Part shown: positions 10,450 to 19,800 of the stretch, one piece after another | Layout of the letters: each line of letters starts with the position of its first letter | Numbering within the stretch: the first letter of the stretch is position 1 | From: DATFKA01 sp042095835 | Lineage (GTDB): Bacteria; Bacteroidota; Bacteroidia; Chitinophagales; Saprospiraceae | DNA: 43,722 bases | Direction: 5' to 3' | NCBI GenBank assembly: GCA_042095835.1 | Contig: JBELML010000039.1 | Span: 1-43,722, forward strand | Translations under genes and position numbers: made by a program | Notes under the pieces: model-generated | Seen by the model: the letters and a program-made list of their open reading frames with translations, nothing else | The model's database searches: none | Told to the model about the DNA's origin: nothing

Positions 10450-11028
10450 CTATCGCTGTAGTATCATTTTCTTCGTGGCTACAAAATCGCCTGCATGCAA
10501 GGTGTAGAAGTACACCCCTGATGCGGGTAAGTCATTCGCTCTTAATCGCAATTCGTTGTAGCCTTGGGCAAAGCCGCCCTCTTTCAAGAGAATCGTTCTT
10601 CCGCGGATATCCTTGATCTCGATGTTGCCCTCTCTAGCTTCTACTAGCTTGAAGCTGATCACCGTCTCTGCTCTAAATGGATTCGGACGGTTCTGGTACA
10701 AGGGATTCTCTGCTTGTTGGGTACCTTCTCCAATCAGTAGCGCTACTGCTAGGTCTTCATCTGCGGTCGTGTAGGCTTCCGCTACCGTCAATCTTGAACT
10801 GATGCCGAAGGCTTCACTCAAGTTGGCATCTGCTTTAGCTCTGATCGTGAAGCTGTATTGGATCTCTCCGGTAATCGCTTCGGCTGCACCTCGGTGGAAG
10901 CTGGTTGTAAGGATACCTTCTTCGCTAAACACACCCAAGTTGGCTGCTTTGGCTATACCTTCTTGTACACCCACTAGTTCTACTTTCGATTGATCTAGTG
11001 TAATTCTGCTCCATCTCCTAACTATTCT
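10450..11028 (-). pseudogene. 5'-truncated remnant of a T9SS-exported protein (type A sorting domain)
   Basis: The open frame begins just after an in-frame stop at 11029-11031 and has no signal peptide. A GTG at 10974 is the first usable start, but the protein-like sequence extends upstream of it ('WSRITLDQSKVELVGVQEG'), so the true start of the ancestral gene is missing. The first ~95 residues resemble the membrane-distal tail found before sorting domains in large Saprospiria secreted proteins. The last ~80 are a typical T9SS type A C-terminal domain: 'NPLYQNRPNPFRAETVISF', 'IKDIRGR', 'ASGVYFYTLHAGDFVATKKM'. Without a signal peptide it could not enter the periplasm for T9SS. I therefore read it as the surviving 3' end of a deleted gene. 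It could instead be a cassette donor for recombination with related genes, which is inference. Confidence 0.75.
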
Positions 11029-11048
11029 TTAGATAGGTCCATATACGC

Positions 11049-13097
11049 TTATTCGATTATTGCGCTGGATGTAGCTAAATCCAACAAAAAAGTATAATCC
11101 AAAGCCACTTCTCGCAATCGCTCAAAGCGACCAGAAGCCCCACCATGCCCTGCATCCAAATTGGTATGCAGCAATAGCGGATTTTGATCTGTTTTCATCT
11201 CCCGTAATTTGGCTACCCATTTTGCCGGCTCCCAATATTGTACTTGTGAGTCATGAAAACCTGTGGTAACTAGCATAGAAGGATAGGCTTGTGCCTCTAC
11301 ATTATCATAGGGAGAATAGGATTTCATATAATGGTAATATTCCTCCTCATTGGGATTGCCCCATTCGTCATATTCAAAAGTAGTCAGCGGGATCGTGTCA
11401 TCTAGCATAGTGGTTACTACATCTACAAAAGGGACCGCAGCTACCACGCCTTTCCAGATAGAAGGCTCGAGATTGATTACCGCTCCAATGAGCAAGCCTC
11501 CTGCACTACCGCCCATTCCGAATAATTGACCCTGAGATGTAAAACCCTGTTGAATTAATGCCTTCCCACAATCAATAAAATCGTAGAAAGTATTTTTCTT
11601 GTTCAGCAACTTTCCATTCTCATACCAATGTCTGCCCATTTCTTCTCCTCCTCTGATGTGGGCGATGGCATATACAAATCCTCGATTAAGTAAACTTAGG
11701 CGAGCGGTACTAAAATAAGGCTCCATGCTATTTCCATACGAACCATAGGCATAGAGCAATAAAGGACTGGAACCATCCATAGGCGTATCCTTATGCCATA
11801 CCAAAGATATAGGAACTTGAGCACCATCTCGCACCTCTACAAATAGACGCTTACTTACATAATGATCTTTATCAAAACCACCCAATACCTCTTGCTCCTT
11901 TAATAAGTCGAAAGTTTGGGCTTCCATATCAAAATTGAAGACGGAGGGCGGTGTGGTCATAGATTGATAGCCTAGCCGTAGTATAGCGGTATCTTGCTCC
12001 TGTGCTTGTGCTGTGTAGGCCAAATAGGCATCTTCTTCAAAGGGGACGTAATAGTCAGCTCCTCCTTTTCCTAGAATCCTAATCCTAGTGATGCCCTGAT
12101 AGCGCTCTGTTAAGACCAAAAAATCTTTGAAGGCATCAACATCTTCTACTAGGACGTCTTCGCGATGACCAATTAATTCTTTCCAGTGTTCTTTGGAAGT
12201 ATTGGTATCATCGGTGACCATTACTCTAAAATTGCGGGCATCCAAATTGGTTAAGACATAGAATTGGTCTCCAAAGTGGGTAATGCTATGCTCTAAATCT
12301 CTTTGCCGCTCCTGGAAAACACGGAATTCTCCCGTCGGCTGGTCTGCTTCCAAGATTCTATATTCCTGGGAAACCGTCTGGTAGGAACCAATGATCAGAA
12401 ATTTTTTAGATTTACTGAGGTAAACGTAGCAGGAAAAGGTATCATCCGTTTCTTCAAAGATGCTTACATCTGTACTTGGATCAGTACCTAATTGATGGCG
12501 CATCACTTTATAGGCTCTTAGTGTCTCGGCATCTCTAAGGGTATAAAAAAGGTATTGATTATCTGTTGACCAAGCATAGGAACCCGATGTACCTGGAATT
12601 TCTTCAGGAAGTAGCTCACCGGTATCCAAATCTTTGATTCTCAAGGTATAAATTCGGCGACTCAGCAAGTCTTCACCAAATGCTAACAATCGATTATCTG
12701 GGCTTACATCAAGACCTGCCTCATCATAATAGGCCTTTCCCTCTGCTCTTATATTGGCATCGAAAATGATTTTATAATCAGCCTCCGGTACATCCTTCTT
12801 CCGGAAATAGGTGGCGTATTCTTTGCCCTCATCGTAGCGAGTTTGATAATAATAGCCATCTTCTCGGTAGGGGGCCGAAGCATCTTTCTGCTTGATTCTG
12901 CCTTTCATCTCTTGGAATAAGGCTTCTCGAAATTCATCCGTATGCTGCAATTCATGGGAGGTGTAGGCATTTTCAGCTTTGAGGTATTCTACTACCTCGG
13001 GGTTTTCGCGGTCCCGTATCCAATAATAATCATCTATGCGGATGTCTCCGTGTATACTTAGTTCTTTAGGTTCTTTCTTGGCTATTGGTGGTTGCAT
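11049..13097 (-). CDS. ptrB: Oligopeptidase B (S9A prolyl oligopeptidase family)
   Basis: A serine peptidase that cleaves short peptides after Arg or Lys. The length of 682 residues is close to the ~686 of the E. coli enzyme. The N-terminal part (about 70-400) is the seven-bladed propeller that restricts access to the active site. The C-terminal alpha/beta hydrolase holds the catalytic triad: Ser531 in 'GMGGSAGG', Asp616 in 'GFHDSQV' and His651 in 'AGHGGASG'. The N-terminus 'YYWIRDRENPEVVEYLKAEN' is typical of the family. There is no signal peptide, so it is probably cytoplasmic. The start ATG lies 5 bp from an 8-bp tandem repeat array (13103-13166) that occupies the expected ribosome-binding region. 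The upstream ClpB-like gene ends 82 bp away on the same strand, so co-transcription is possible. Confidence 0.95.
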   Translation of the reverse strand: MQPPIAKKEPKELSIHGDIRIDDYYWIRDRENPEVVEYLKAENAYTSHELQHTDEFREALFQEMKGRIKQKDASAPYREDGYYYQTRYDEGKEYATYFRKKDVPEADYKIIFDANIRAEGKAYYDEAGLDVSPDNRLLAFGEDLLSRRIYTLRIKDLDTGELLPEEIPGTSGSYAWSTDNQYLFYTLRDAETLRAYKVMRHQLGTDPSTDVSIFEETDDTFSCYVYLSKSKKFLIIGSYQTVSQEYRILEADQPTGEFRVFQERQRDLEHSITHFGDQFYVLTNLDARNFRVMVTDDTNTSKEHWKELIGHREDVLVEDVDAFKDFLVLTERYQGITRIRILGKGGADYYVPFEEDAYLAYTAQAQEQDTAILRLGYQSMTTPPSVFNFDMEAQTFDLLKEQEVLGGFDKDHYVSKRLFVEVRDGAQVPISLVWHKDTPMDGSSPLLLYAYGSYGNSMEPYFSTARLSLLNRGFVYAIAHIRGGEEMGRHWYENGKLLNKKNTFYDFIDCGKALIQQGFTSQGQLFGMGGSAGGLLIGAVINLEPSIWKGVVAAVPFVDVVTTMLDDTIPLTTFEYDEWGNPNEEEYYHYMKSYSPYDNVEAQAYPSMLVTTGFHDSQVQYWEPAKWVAKLREMKTDQNPLLLHTNLDAGHGGASGRFERLREVALDYTFLLDLATSSAIIE

Positions 13098-13102
13098 GGT
13101 AT

Positions 13103-13166
13103 ATGTAGTGATGTAGTGATGTAGTGATATTGTGATGTAGTGATGTGGTGATGTGGTGATGTTGTT
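13103..13166. repeat. 8 x 8-bp tandem repeat (ATGTAGTG) upstream of ptrB
   Basis: Eight consecutive 8-mers fill exactly 64 bp. Copies 1, 2, 3 and 5 are ATGTAGTG; copies 6 and 7 are ATGTGGTG; copy 4 is ATATTGTG; copy 8 is ATGTTGTT. Read on the minus strand this is a CACTACAT series ending 5 nt before the ptrB start codon, so it forms most of the ptrB leader. Copy-number change would alter the leader length in 8-nt steps without touching the coding frame. Confidence 0.95.
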
Positions 13167-13179
13167 AAATCTAATTGAT

Positions 13180-16100
13180 TCAGGTGTAGAATGACTCTAC
13201 TAACAAATTTTGGCGTAGACTTGGTTGAATACCACCGTAGATTAACAGTTTAAATTCTTCGGCAGAAATATTGTAGGCATTGGTATAAGCGGTTCTGAGG
13301 TCTGTCAGTGTTTTATTTTCATCGTAGAGACGGATGACGTCATACTTCTGCTCTGCCTGCTCTTGGCCTTTTTGTAAAACGACATTAATCGGTAGTGGAT
13401 TCCGCTGTGCTAGGTAGAAAAGATGGATGCCCTCCTCGCCTGCTAACAACTCATAGATATGAAAACCTTCGATGATTATTGTCCTTTCTACTTCATTGAT
13501 AAAATAGGGAAGCTCCAGATGATCGAATAATTTCTTATAACAATCCATTAGAAACTCTATCTCTTTATTGCCTAGATTGTTAATAAGAGATTGAAAAATC
13601 ATTCGGACCTGCTGCGTTCCCTGCTGCATTACGCCTTGGCCATATAAATTCAGGAGTGCAACGTCGATATAATGGCCTACAAACTCAGAATACTTATTGT
13701 CAAATTCGGGTTTGGTATATCGGTAGACGTCATTGATTTCCTTCAGTGCCGCCTCTTGAAAGAGCTTGTCTTTCAAGGCAGTACGTACAAAAGTACTACC
13801 ATTGGGGCTTCGTTGATTCCTTGGGTTCACCTTTTTAATTCTTAGAGAATTAGGTGCGATGTAATTGGGGTCTTCATGCGCAATCATAATGGTTCGGATT
13901 TGCTCTTTGACCAAATCCATTTTGGTTTTAAACTGTAGATAAATCCAGCCTTTTGAAGCCGTAGTTTTATGCAGTTCTTCCCATTCATTAATCCGCTCGA
14001 TTAAGTCCTCTACATTGTCTAGTAACCATCTATAAAAAGTTCCGCCTTTTTGAATCTGATCCAACTCGGTAAAAAGCGCCGTTTCCATTTTATCCAAATA
14101 ATCCAAGGGGCGAATAACAGGAATGAGATGATCACCATCAAGGTCAATATCCAGTACAATGGGCTTTTGGGTATTGATTTTAAGTAATTGCTCCGCCGAA
14201 AGAGAGGTCAGATCTTTCTCAATTTGCCGCCGCATCGCTCGTCCGCCCATTTTCTTATCAAAACCTCTTTGTGCTACCCATGACAAAGCAGCATTAGAGA
14301 TATTTAGGATGGTGGTCCTGCGCACAAAGCCGTCTCTGGAAAGGAGATCATTGACCTGAAGCTCAGCGATCCCTCGGATATGCTCTGGCCCTAAGCTTTG
14401 GAAGACTACCAATTTATCAATCCGATTGACAAACTCCGGGCGGAAGGCATTCTCGACCGCTTTCCGATAAATATGATTAATATTACTTTGGTCCTGAGCA
14501 ATTCCAATTGTTCTATCGACCTTCTCTGCACCTAGATTGGAGGTCATAATGATGATCGTATTGGTAAAATCAACCATACGACCTAGACTATCCGTCAGTC
14601 GACCATCGTCCAGTACTTGTAGTAATAAATCGAGGACCAAAGGGTGAGCTTTTTCCATCTCATCGAAAAGCACTATGCCAAAGGGTTTATACCTCACCTT
14701 GCCGGTCAATTGTCCCTCAGGGTTATAATAATCACCAATGAGGCGCTGGGGAGCAGAACTATCGATATACTCATTCATATCGAAGCGCATCAAATAATCA
14801 TCGCTGCCTAACAAGTAGCGGGCAAGCACTTTTGCCGCCTGCGTCTTTCCTACGCCCGTTGGGCCAATAAAAAACAAGGAACTGATGGGTTTACTTTTAT
14901 TATTCAGCTTGGATTTAAAAAGATGAACAACATCTGCGAGCACCTCCACCGCATCGGGCTGGCCGATGAGTTCGCGCGCCAGCTCTTTCCTGATTTCTCC
15001 TGGCTCATAGGTATAGGCCGTATCAAATATTCGCTCCTGTAAGCCACTAATAGCCTGAAATGAACTGCGTACCTGATCAGCTTCTACTACGTCCTCTTTA
15101 TACTTCACAGCTAGCTGTTGCAGCAGGCGAATCACCGACCCAGGCAAGACCTTACTTTTGAAGTAGTTTCGTTGGAGGTAAAGTAGCTGATTGATTGCAG
15201 AGATGGAGATACGCACATCGTGTTCTTTTTCCAAGATTTTGCGCTGCTCTAGCACCATTTGAATAGCCGTCTCCTCATCTGGTTCGGCAAGTCTAATGAC
15301 TTGAAACAAATTACTGAAGCTACGATCCTGTTCTTGGAAAACAGTCCATTCCTCAGGGGTAGCGATCAGGATGATCTGTAATTCTCTTTTTTCTAAATAA
15401 GGCTTTAAGACATCACTCAGGGTCATGTCATTTTGAGCGGACTTTCCTATCCGTAAAAGGGCAATAGGATTGTCAATGAGGGCTTTATGAGAAAGTGCTT
15501 TATTGGGAAAAGGTGCTTTCAAATATTTAATGATGGCCTCAAAACGCTGCTGCCAATGCCCCACGATACTCATTCCTGCGATTACTCGGGTAGGATCAAG
15601 GTGCCAAATACTGATCAGCTGTTGATCAGATTGTGCATTTTTTTCTAAATATCGATAGACCGACTCATGGACAATCGTATGCCGCCCTACCCCTTCTTTT
15701 CCAACAATAGCGATGGGTGTATTCTGGCTCTGATAAAGCGCCTTGAAGAGTTTATCGACAATTTTATCTCGAAAGAAAGCTCGATTCAGTTGAGCTGGAT
15801 AATATTCATTGAGATCATTGGCCACTTTTTGAATTTCTACTACGCCATGAAATTCGGGGGCATCGAAGAGGCTAGCAAAAAATTGCTCCCCCGCATCTTG
15901 GAGGTAGCTAATTTTGGCTTCTTGTACCTCTACTCGTAATGGGATAGTAGTCAGAAAATCTCTTTTCTGGCTGAAGTAGTAATCTGGATCAAAAAGATCT
16001 CCAAATTTTTCTTTTTCCTTTTTAAAAAAGCGCTTGACGACTTTTAAGAATCTTGCCTCATTAAAAACAGGAAAATCAGCTACCGCTCCTTCAATATACA

Positions 16101-16602
16101 TGGTATTATTTAGACCAGGAAGCGCGACGATCATCAAATGATTGACTTGGAATCGAAAGCATAATATTTGCCCCTTCATCATGTGTCGACCAAGTTTAAA
16201 ATCAATCTGTTGTCGAATTAATTCTATTTCAGGTTGAAAAAGGAACCAGAGCAGGTAAGAGATATTCGTTCTAGATAACTCGAAGAATTTAAAACTTTGC
16301 CGTATTTCCTTTTTATAAATATTGATAGCATTCTGGTAGCGACGATGACTTACTCTAGGATTAGGCACAAATAGGGGTCTCAACTCAAAGTGGGGCTTTT
16401 CGTTGATTAAAACGTGGGTAACCAAGGTTGGGACTTTCAAATCCAGTTGAACCATATATCTATTTGCTTTAGTAACGATCAAAAAATAACTTTTCGATTT
16501 TGATGGAATCTTTTGCACCAAGTACGGCGTTAAAAAGCCTCGCCAATGCTCTGCATTGTCTGCGTTATTTGCCTTGTCTTGGCACAAAACCTTCTCTATC
16601 AA
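13180..16602 (-). CDS. ClpB-like AAA+ protein with degenerate first ATPase domain
   Basis: A 1,140-residue protein of Hsp100 layout. An N-terminal region of ~280 residues has no recognised domain. D1 (about 285-540) aligns with ClpB D1 but is degenerate: the Walker A is 'GKEGVGRHT' with Arg307 in place of Lys, no acidic Walker B is seen, and 'FSNLFQ' stands where ClpB has its Arg-finger 'RRF'. D2 (about 555-830) is intact: 'GPTGVGKTQ' (Lys586), 'VLFDEMEKAHP' (Asp647, Glu648), 'IIIMTSNLGAE', 'FRPEFVNRID' and the small-domain motif 'GGRAMRRQIEKDL'. About 300 further residues follow with no recognised family. It probably remodels or unfolds proteins using D2, with D1 as a scaffold; the substrate is unknown. 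The first ~49 residues do not look Clp-like, so Met50 (16455) is an alternative start. It is divergent from the secreted protein gene at 16808. Confidence 0.85.
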   Translation of the reverse strand: MIEKVLCQDKANNADNAEHWRGFLTPYLVQKIPSKSKSYFLIVTKANRYMVQLDLKVPTLVTHVLINEKPHFELRPLFVPNPRVSHRRYQNAINIYKKEIRQSFKFFELSRTNISYLLWFLFQPEIELIRQQIDFKLGRHMMKGQILCFRFQVNHLMIVALPGLNNTMYIEGAVADFPVFNEARFLKVVKRFFKKEKEKFGDLFDPDYYFSQKRDFLTTIPLRVEVQEAKISYLQDAGEQFFASLFDAPEFHGVVEIQKVANDLNEYYPAQLNRAFFRDKIVDKLFKALYQSQNTPIAIVGKEGVGRHTIVHESVYRYLEKNAQSDQQLISIWHLDPTRVIAGMSIVGHWQQRFEAIIKYLKAPFPNKALSHKALIDNPIALLRIGKSAQNDMTLSDVLKPYLEKRELQIILIATPEEWTVFQEQDRSFSNLFQVIRLAEPDEETAIQMVLEQRKILEKEHDVRISISAINQLLYLQRNYFKSKVLPGSVIRLLQQLAVKYKEDVVEADQVRSSFQAISGLQERIFDTAYTYEPGEIRKELARELIGQPDAVEVLADVVHLFKSKLNNKSKPISSLFFIGPTGVGKTQAAKVLARYLLGSDDYLMRFDMNEYIDSSAPQRLIGDYYNPEGQLTGKVRYKPFGIVLFDEMEKAHPLVLDLLLQVLDDGRLTDSLGRMVDFTNTIIIMTSNLGAEKVDRTIGIAQDQSNINHIYRKAVENAFRPEFVNRIDKLVVFQSLGPEHIRGIAELQVNDLLSRDGFVRRTTILNISNAALSWVAQRGFDKKMGGRAMRRQIEKDLTSLSAEQLLKINTQKPIVLDIDLDGDHLIPVIRPLDYLDKMETALFTELDQIQKGGTFYRWLLDNVEDLIERINEWEELHKTTASKGWIYLQFKTKMDLVKEQIRTIMIAHEDPNYIAPNSLRIKKVNPRNQRSPNGSTFVRTALKDKLFQEAALKEINDVYRYTKPEFDNKYSEFVGHYIDVALLNLYGQGVMQQGTQQVRMIFQSLINNLGNKEIEFLMDCYKKLFDHLELPYFINEVERTIIIEGFHIYELLAGEEGIHLFYLAQRNPLPINVVLQKGQEQAEQKYDVIRLYDENKTLTDLRTAYTNAYNISAEEFKLLIYGGIQPSLRQNLLVESFYT

Positions 16603-16807
16603 AATGCGAGACTAATTCTTTGTCCGTTACTTAGCTGCGGAATTTACAGAGTTCCGATCAAATATCTGTAACTGTTTATAGGAAAAGTACGTATTTAATC
16701 GTTGATTTGAGGCGTATTACCAAGAATCTGTAGCACAAAGCTGGACTAGGCATGATTTGTGCATTAGATTTATAAACATTAGAACGAAACAACCCAAAAA
16801 CAAAAAG

Positions 16808-19800
16808 ATGAAAAGAGTAATACTTTTTTTATTGGCCTTCCATGTCTGCTTTATGGGCCAAGCTCAGCAGTTGGATATTCAATTCATCAATAACTCTCCT
16901 ATTTCTGGTTCAACAGAAGGCAATGTTTTAGATATTTATATTAATGATAGCCTGTATAACAGCAGCAGCAATATCCCCTATCTAGCTGCGTCGCCCTCGA
17001 TCAGCATCGCTCAAGCACAAGGTACAAGGATTGGCATAGCGGCAGCAGGGAGCAGTGCCCCCAATGAAAGTTTCGCCATTTTTAATATCAACCAATTAGA
17101 GGCTGGCGAACGGTATACCTTTGTCATACATGGCACTTTTGGAGACCCCGATAATCCGCTGCGCCTTGAACGAGCCAGTGGTCAAAAACTATTCTCTACT
17201 ATAGATAATGGTACGAGTATTCGCTTTTTCAATGGTATCTTTTCCAATGATAGCGTACGAGTGAGTCAACAACGTGGAACGGAAGATTTTATGCTCAATA
17301 GACGAAATTTCTCTTCCTACCTTGATGTAGATCCTAGCATCCAATATTGGGACTTCCACCAGGGAGACCAACTGCTTGGGAGCTATCAACTTGATTTGAG
17401 GAGTTTTGAAGACCAGGCCATCACGGCCTTAATTTCAGGTACAATTGATGGTTTGCCCAGTAGTCAACTGATCTTAGTAAAAAATGATGGCGAGGTGCTA
17501 AATTTGGCCCCTATTCTACTTCCAGAGCTAGTCATCAATGAGGTAGATTACAATCAACCCGGAACCGACCAGAGTGAGTTTATTGAATTGTATAATGCTG
17601 GTCTTACTGCTGTCAACTTAGCCAATACCCAAATCGAATTGTGGAATGGCAGTACCAATACCATCTATGATTTAATTGACCTACCTGACTTGTCGGTTGC
17701 GAACCAAGACTATTTTGTAGTCTGTTTTAATCAATCGGTACCGAATTGCGATTGGTTCTTTGATGGAAGTCTTCAAAATGGTGGCTCTACACCAGATGGA
17801 ATTATTCTGAGTAAGGAAGGAAGTGTAATTGATGCGCTTGCTTATGAGGGTAATCTTCCAGGTCTTACAGAAGGTACATCGGTAGCATTGACCGATGATA
17901 ATACACCTTTCACTGGCCTATCTAGAATTCCTAACGGCATGGATAGCAATAATAACGACGAGGATTTTACAAGTGCTTGTATCACTCCTGGAATGCCTAA
18001 TATCGACTCCCTAGGATGCAGCGCTCCACAAGTACCAGATAGTACCCTCCTACAGTTTTTCAACAATTACAATAACCAAAGTCTAGACTTCTACCTGAAT
18101 GGTATACTCTTGGCCTCTGGTATTTCCTATCAAACCGCAACTACTTTCTTGAAGGTACCAGCTACAGCTGGGAATAACATTTCCCTTGTCCCCGAAGGAG
18201 CTGGCATCAGTGCATCGATTATGAATTTTGAGGAAATTACCTTCACTATGGATGCTGCCTACTTTGCAGTAGCAGAGGGAAATGTCGACAGTGGGATTGA
18301 ATTCGTATTAAAAGACGGTATTAGAGTAGAAGGGAGTACTAGTTTCGCTACTGACTTTTTAGTTTATCATGGATTATCCAGTGCGAATGCAGTAGATATT
18401 CGTTTGAGAGAGGTTGGCTTAGTAGCGGAGCAATTAGTATATCAGCGCTTCTCTGATTACAATAGTGCCTTGATAGGCAGCTATTTACTTAATGTTCTAT
18501 CTAGTGAAAGTCAGACCATCTTACAGACCTTTGAAATTGATTTGAGCAATACACTAGGGCAGGCACTGACTTTGGTTATATCAGAGGACTTGAGTGGAGA
18601 AGATGGCTTTGTCATCGTAGGCGTATCTGCTGATGGGCAGGTATTCCCCTTAGAGGTAGTAAAATTTGGACAAGCCCAGCTGATTAACAATATTCCCGGT
18701 ATTACGCTAGATATCTATAGCGATGATCTACTGATTGCTGATAATTTGGCCTATCAAAAAGCTTCTCCATTTATAGACATGCGCGCCAATCAAAACTTGA
18801 CTATCTCGATTAGAGAGGGAGAAAGCAGCCCGGCTAGCCCTGCTTCTATAAGCTTCGAAAACATCCGCTTTGAGGCCAATGAACATAAGGTGATGATACT
18901 CAATGGAGATGGCACCCTTGATAGACCGGTAGACTTATTTGTATTGGAGGATGCTCAAGTACTTGCTGGTGCAGACAACCAAATAACTTTAGCAACTTTT
19001 CATGGCGCTTTGGACCTGCCTCAAATTTCTATTTTAGAAAATGGAGAGACTAGTTTTGCTACTGCTCTGGACTACGGCACCTTCCAAACTTACCAAAATC
19101 TTAATATGCTCAATACGCAATTAACCGTTTTGGAGGGAGAAGCTGGGCCACGTATTGGTGTATTTGCAGAAGATTTAAACCGTTTTGCTGGCCAAGCGGC
19201 TGTACTTTTCAGCTCTGGTGTCCGCAGTGGTGCAGAAGGTTTTAGCCTGCATATTGCTTTTCCAGACGGCACCGTACGGCCTTTATCAAAAATAGAATTT
19301 GCCGCCTTGCAAATCATTCATAATTCACCCATTGAACAGGTCGTAGATGTTTATATCAATGATGTAGAATTTGCCACCAATTTATCCTACCAAGAAGCAA
19401 GTGCATTTTTAGAAGTAGCTGCGGAGCAAACGAGCAGCCTACAGATCGTCGTAGCAGGAGCGGAAGACTTGAGTAATCCTCTTCTGGAAGTAGAAAACTT
19501 GAGCTTTGGCCTCGGCGATACCTACCAGATTTTCATCAATGGAAGCCCTGATAATGAGACTTATCCTTTACGTATTTTCCTAAATGATATGGCGCTGCAA
19601 CAAGCAAGTACCGATTTTGCATCGGTCTCTAATCTGTTTAATGGAGCTTTAGCTAGTGAACCAATAGATTTATCCGTAAAGGGTGCATCTTCTTTATTTA
19701 CTAGTATCGACTATGGTGAATTTAGTAGTTATACCACCATCCTTGATGATCAAATCAACCTTGAACTGAAAGATAATAGTAGCCAGGAAATCATAGCTAC

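Noticed and set aside
13103..13166. CRISPR array
   Set aside because: The 8-bp units are directly adjacent with no spacers, and no cas genes are present in the window.
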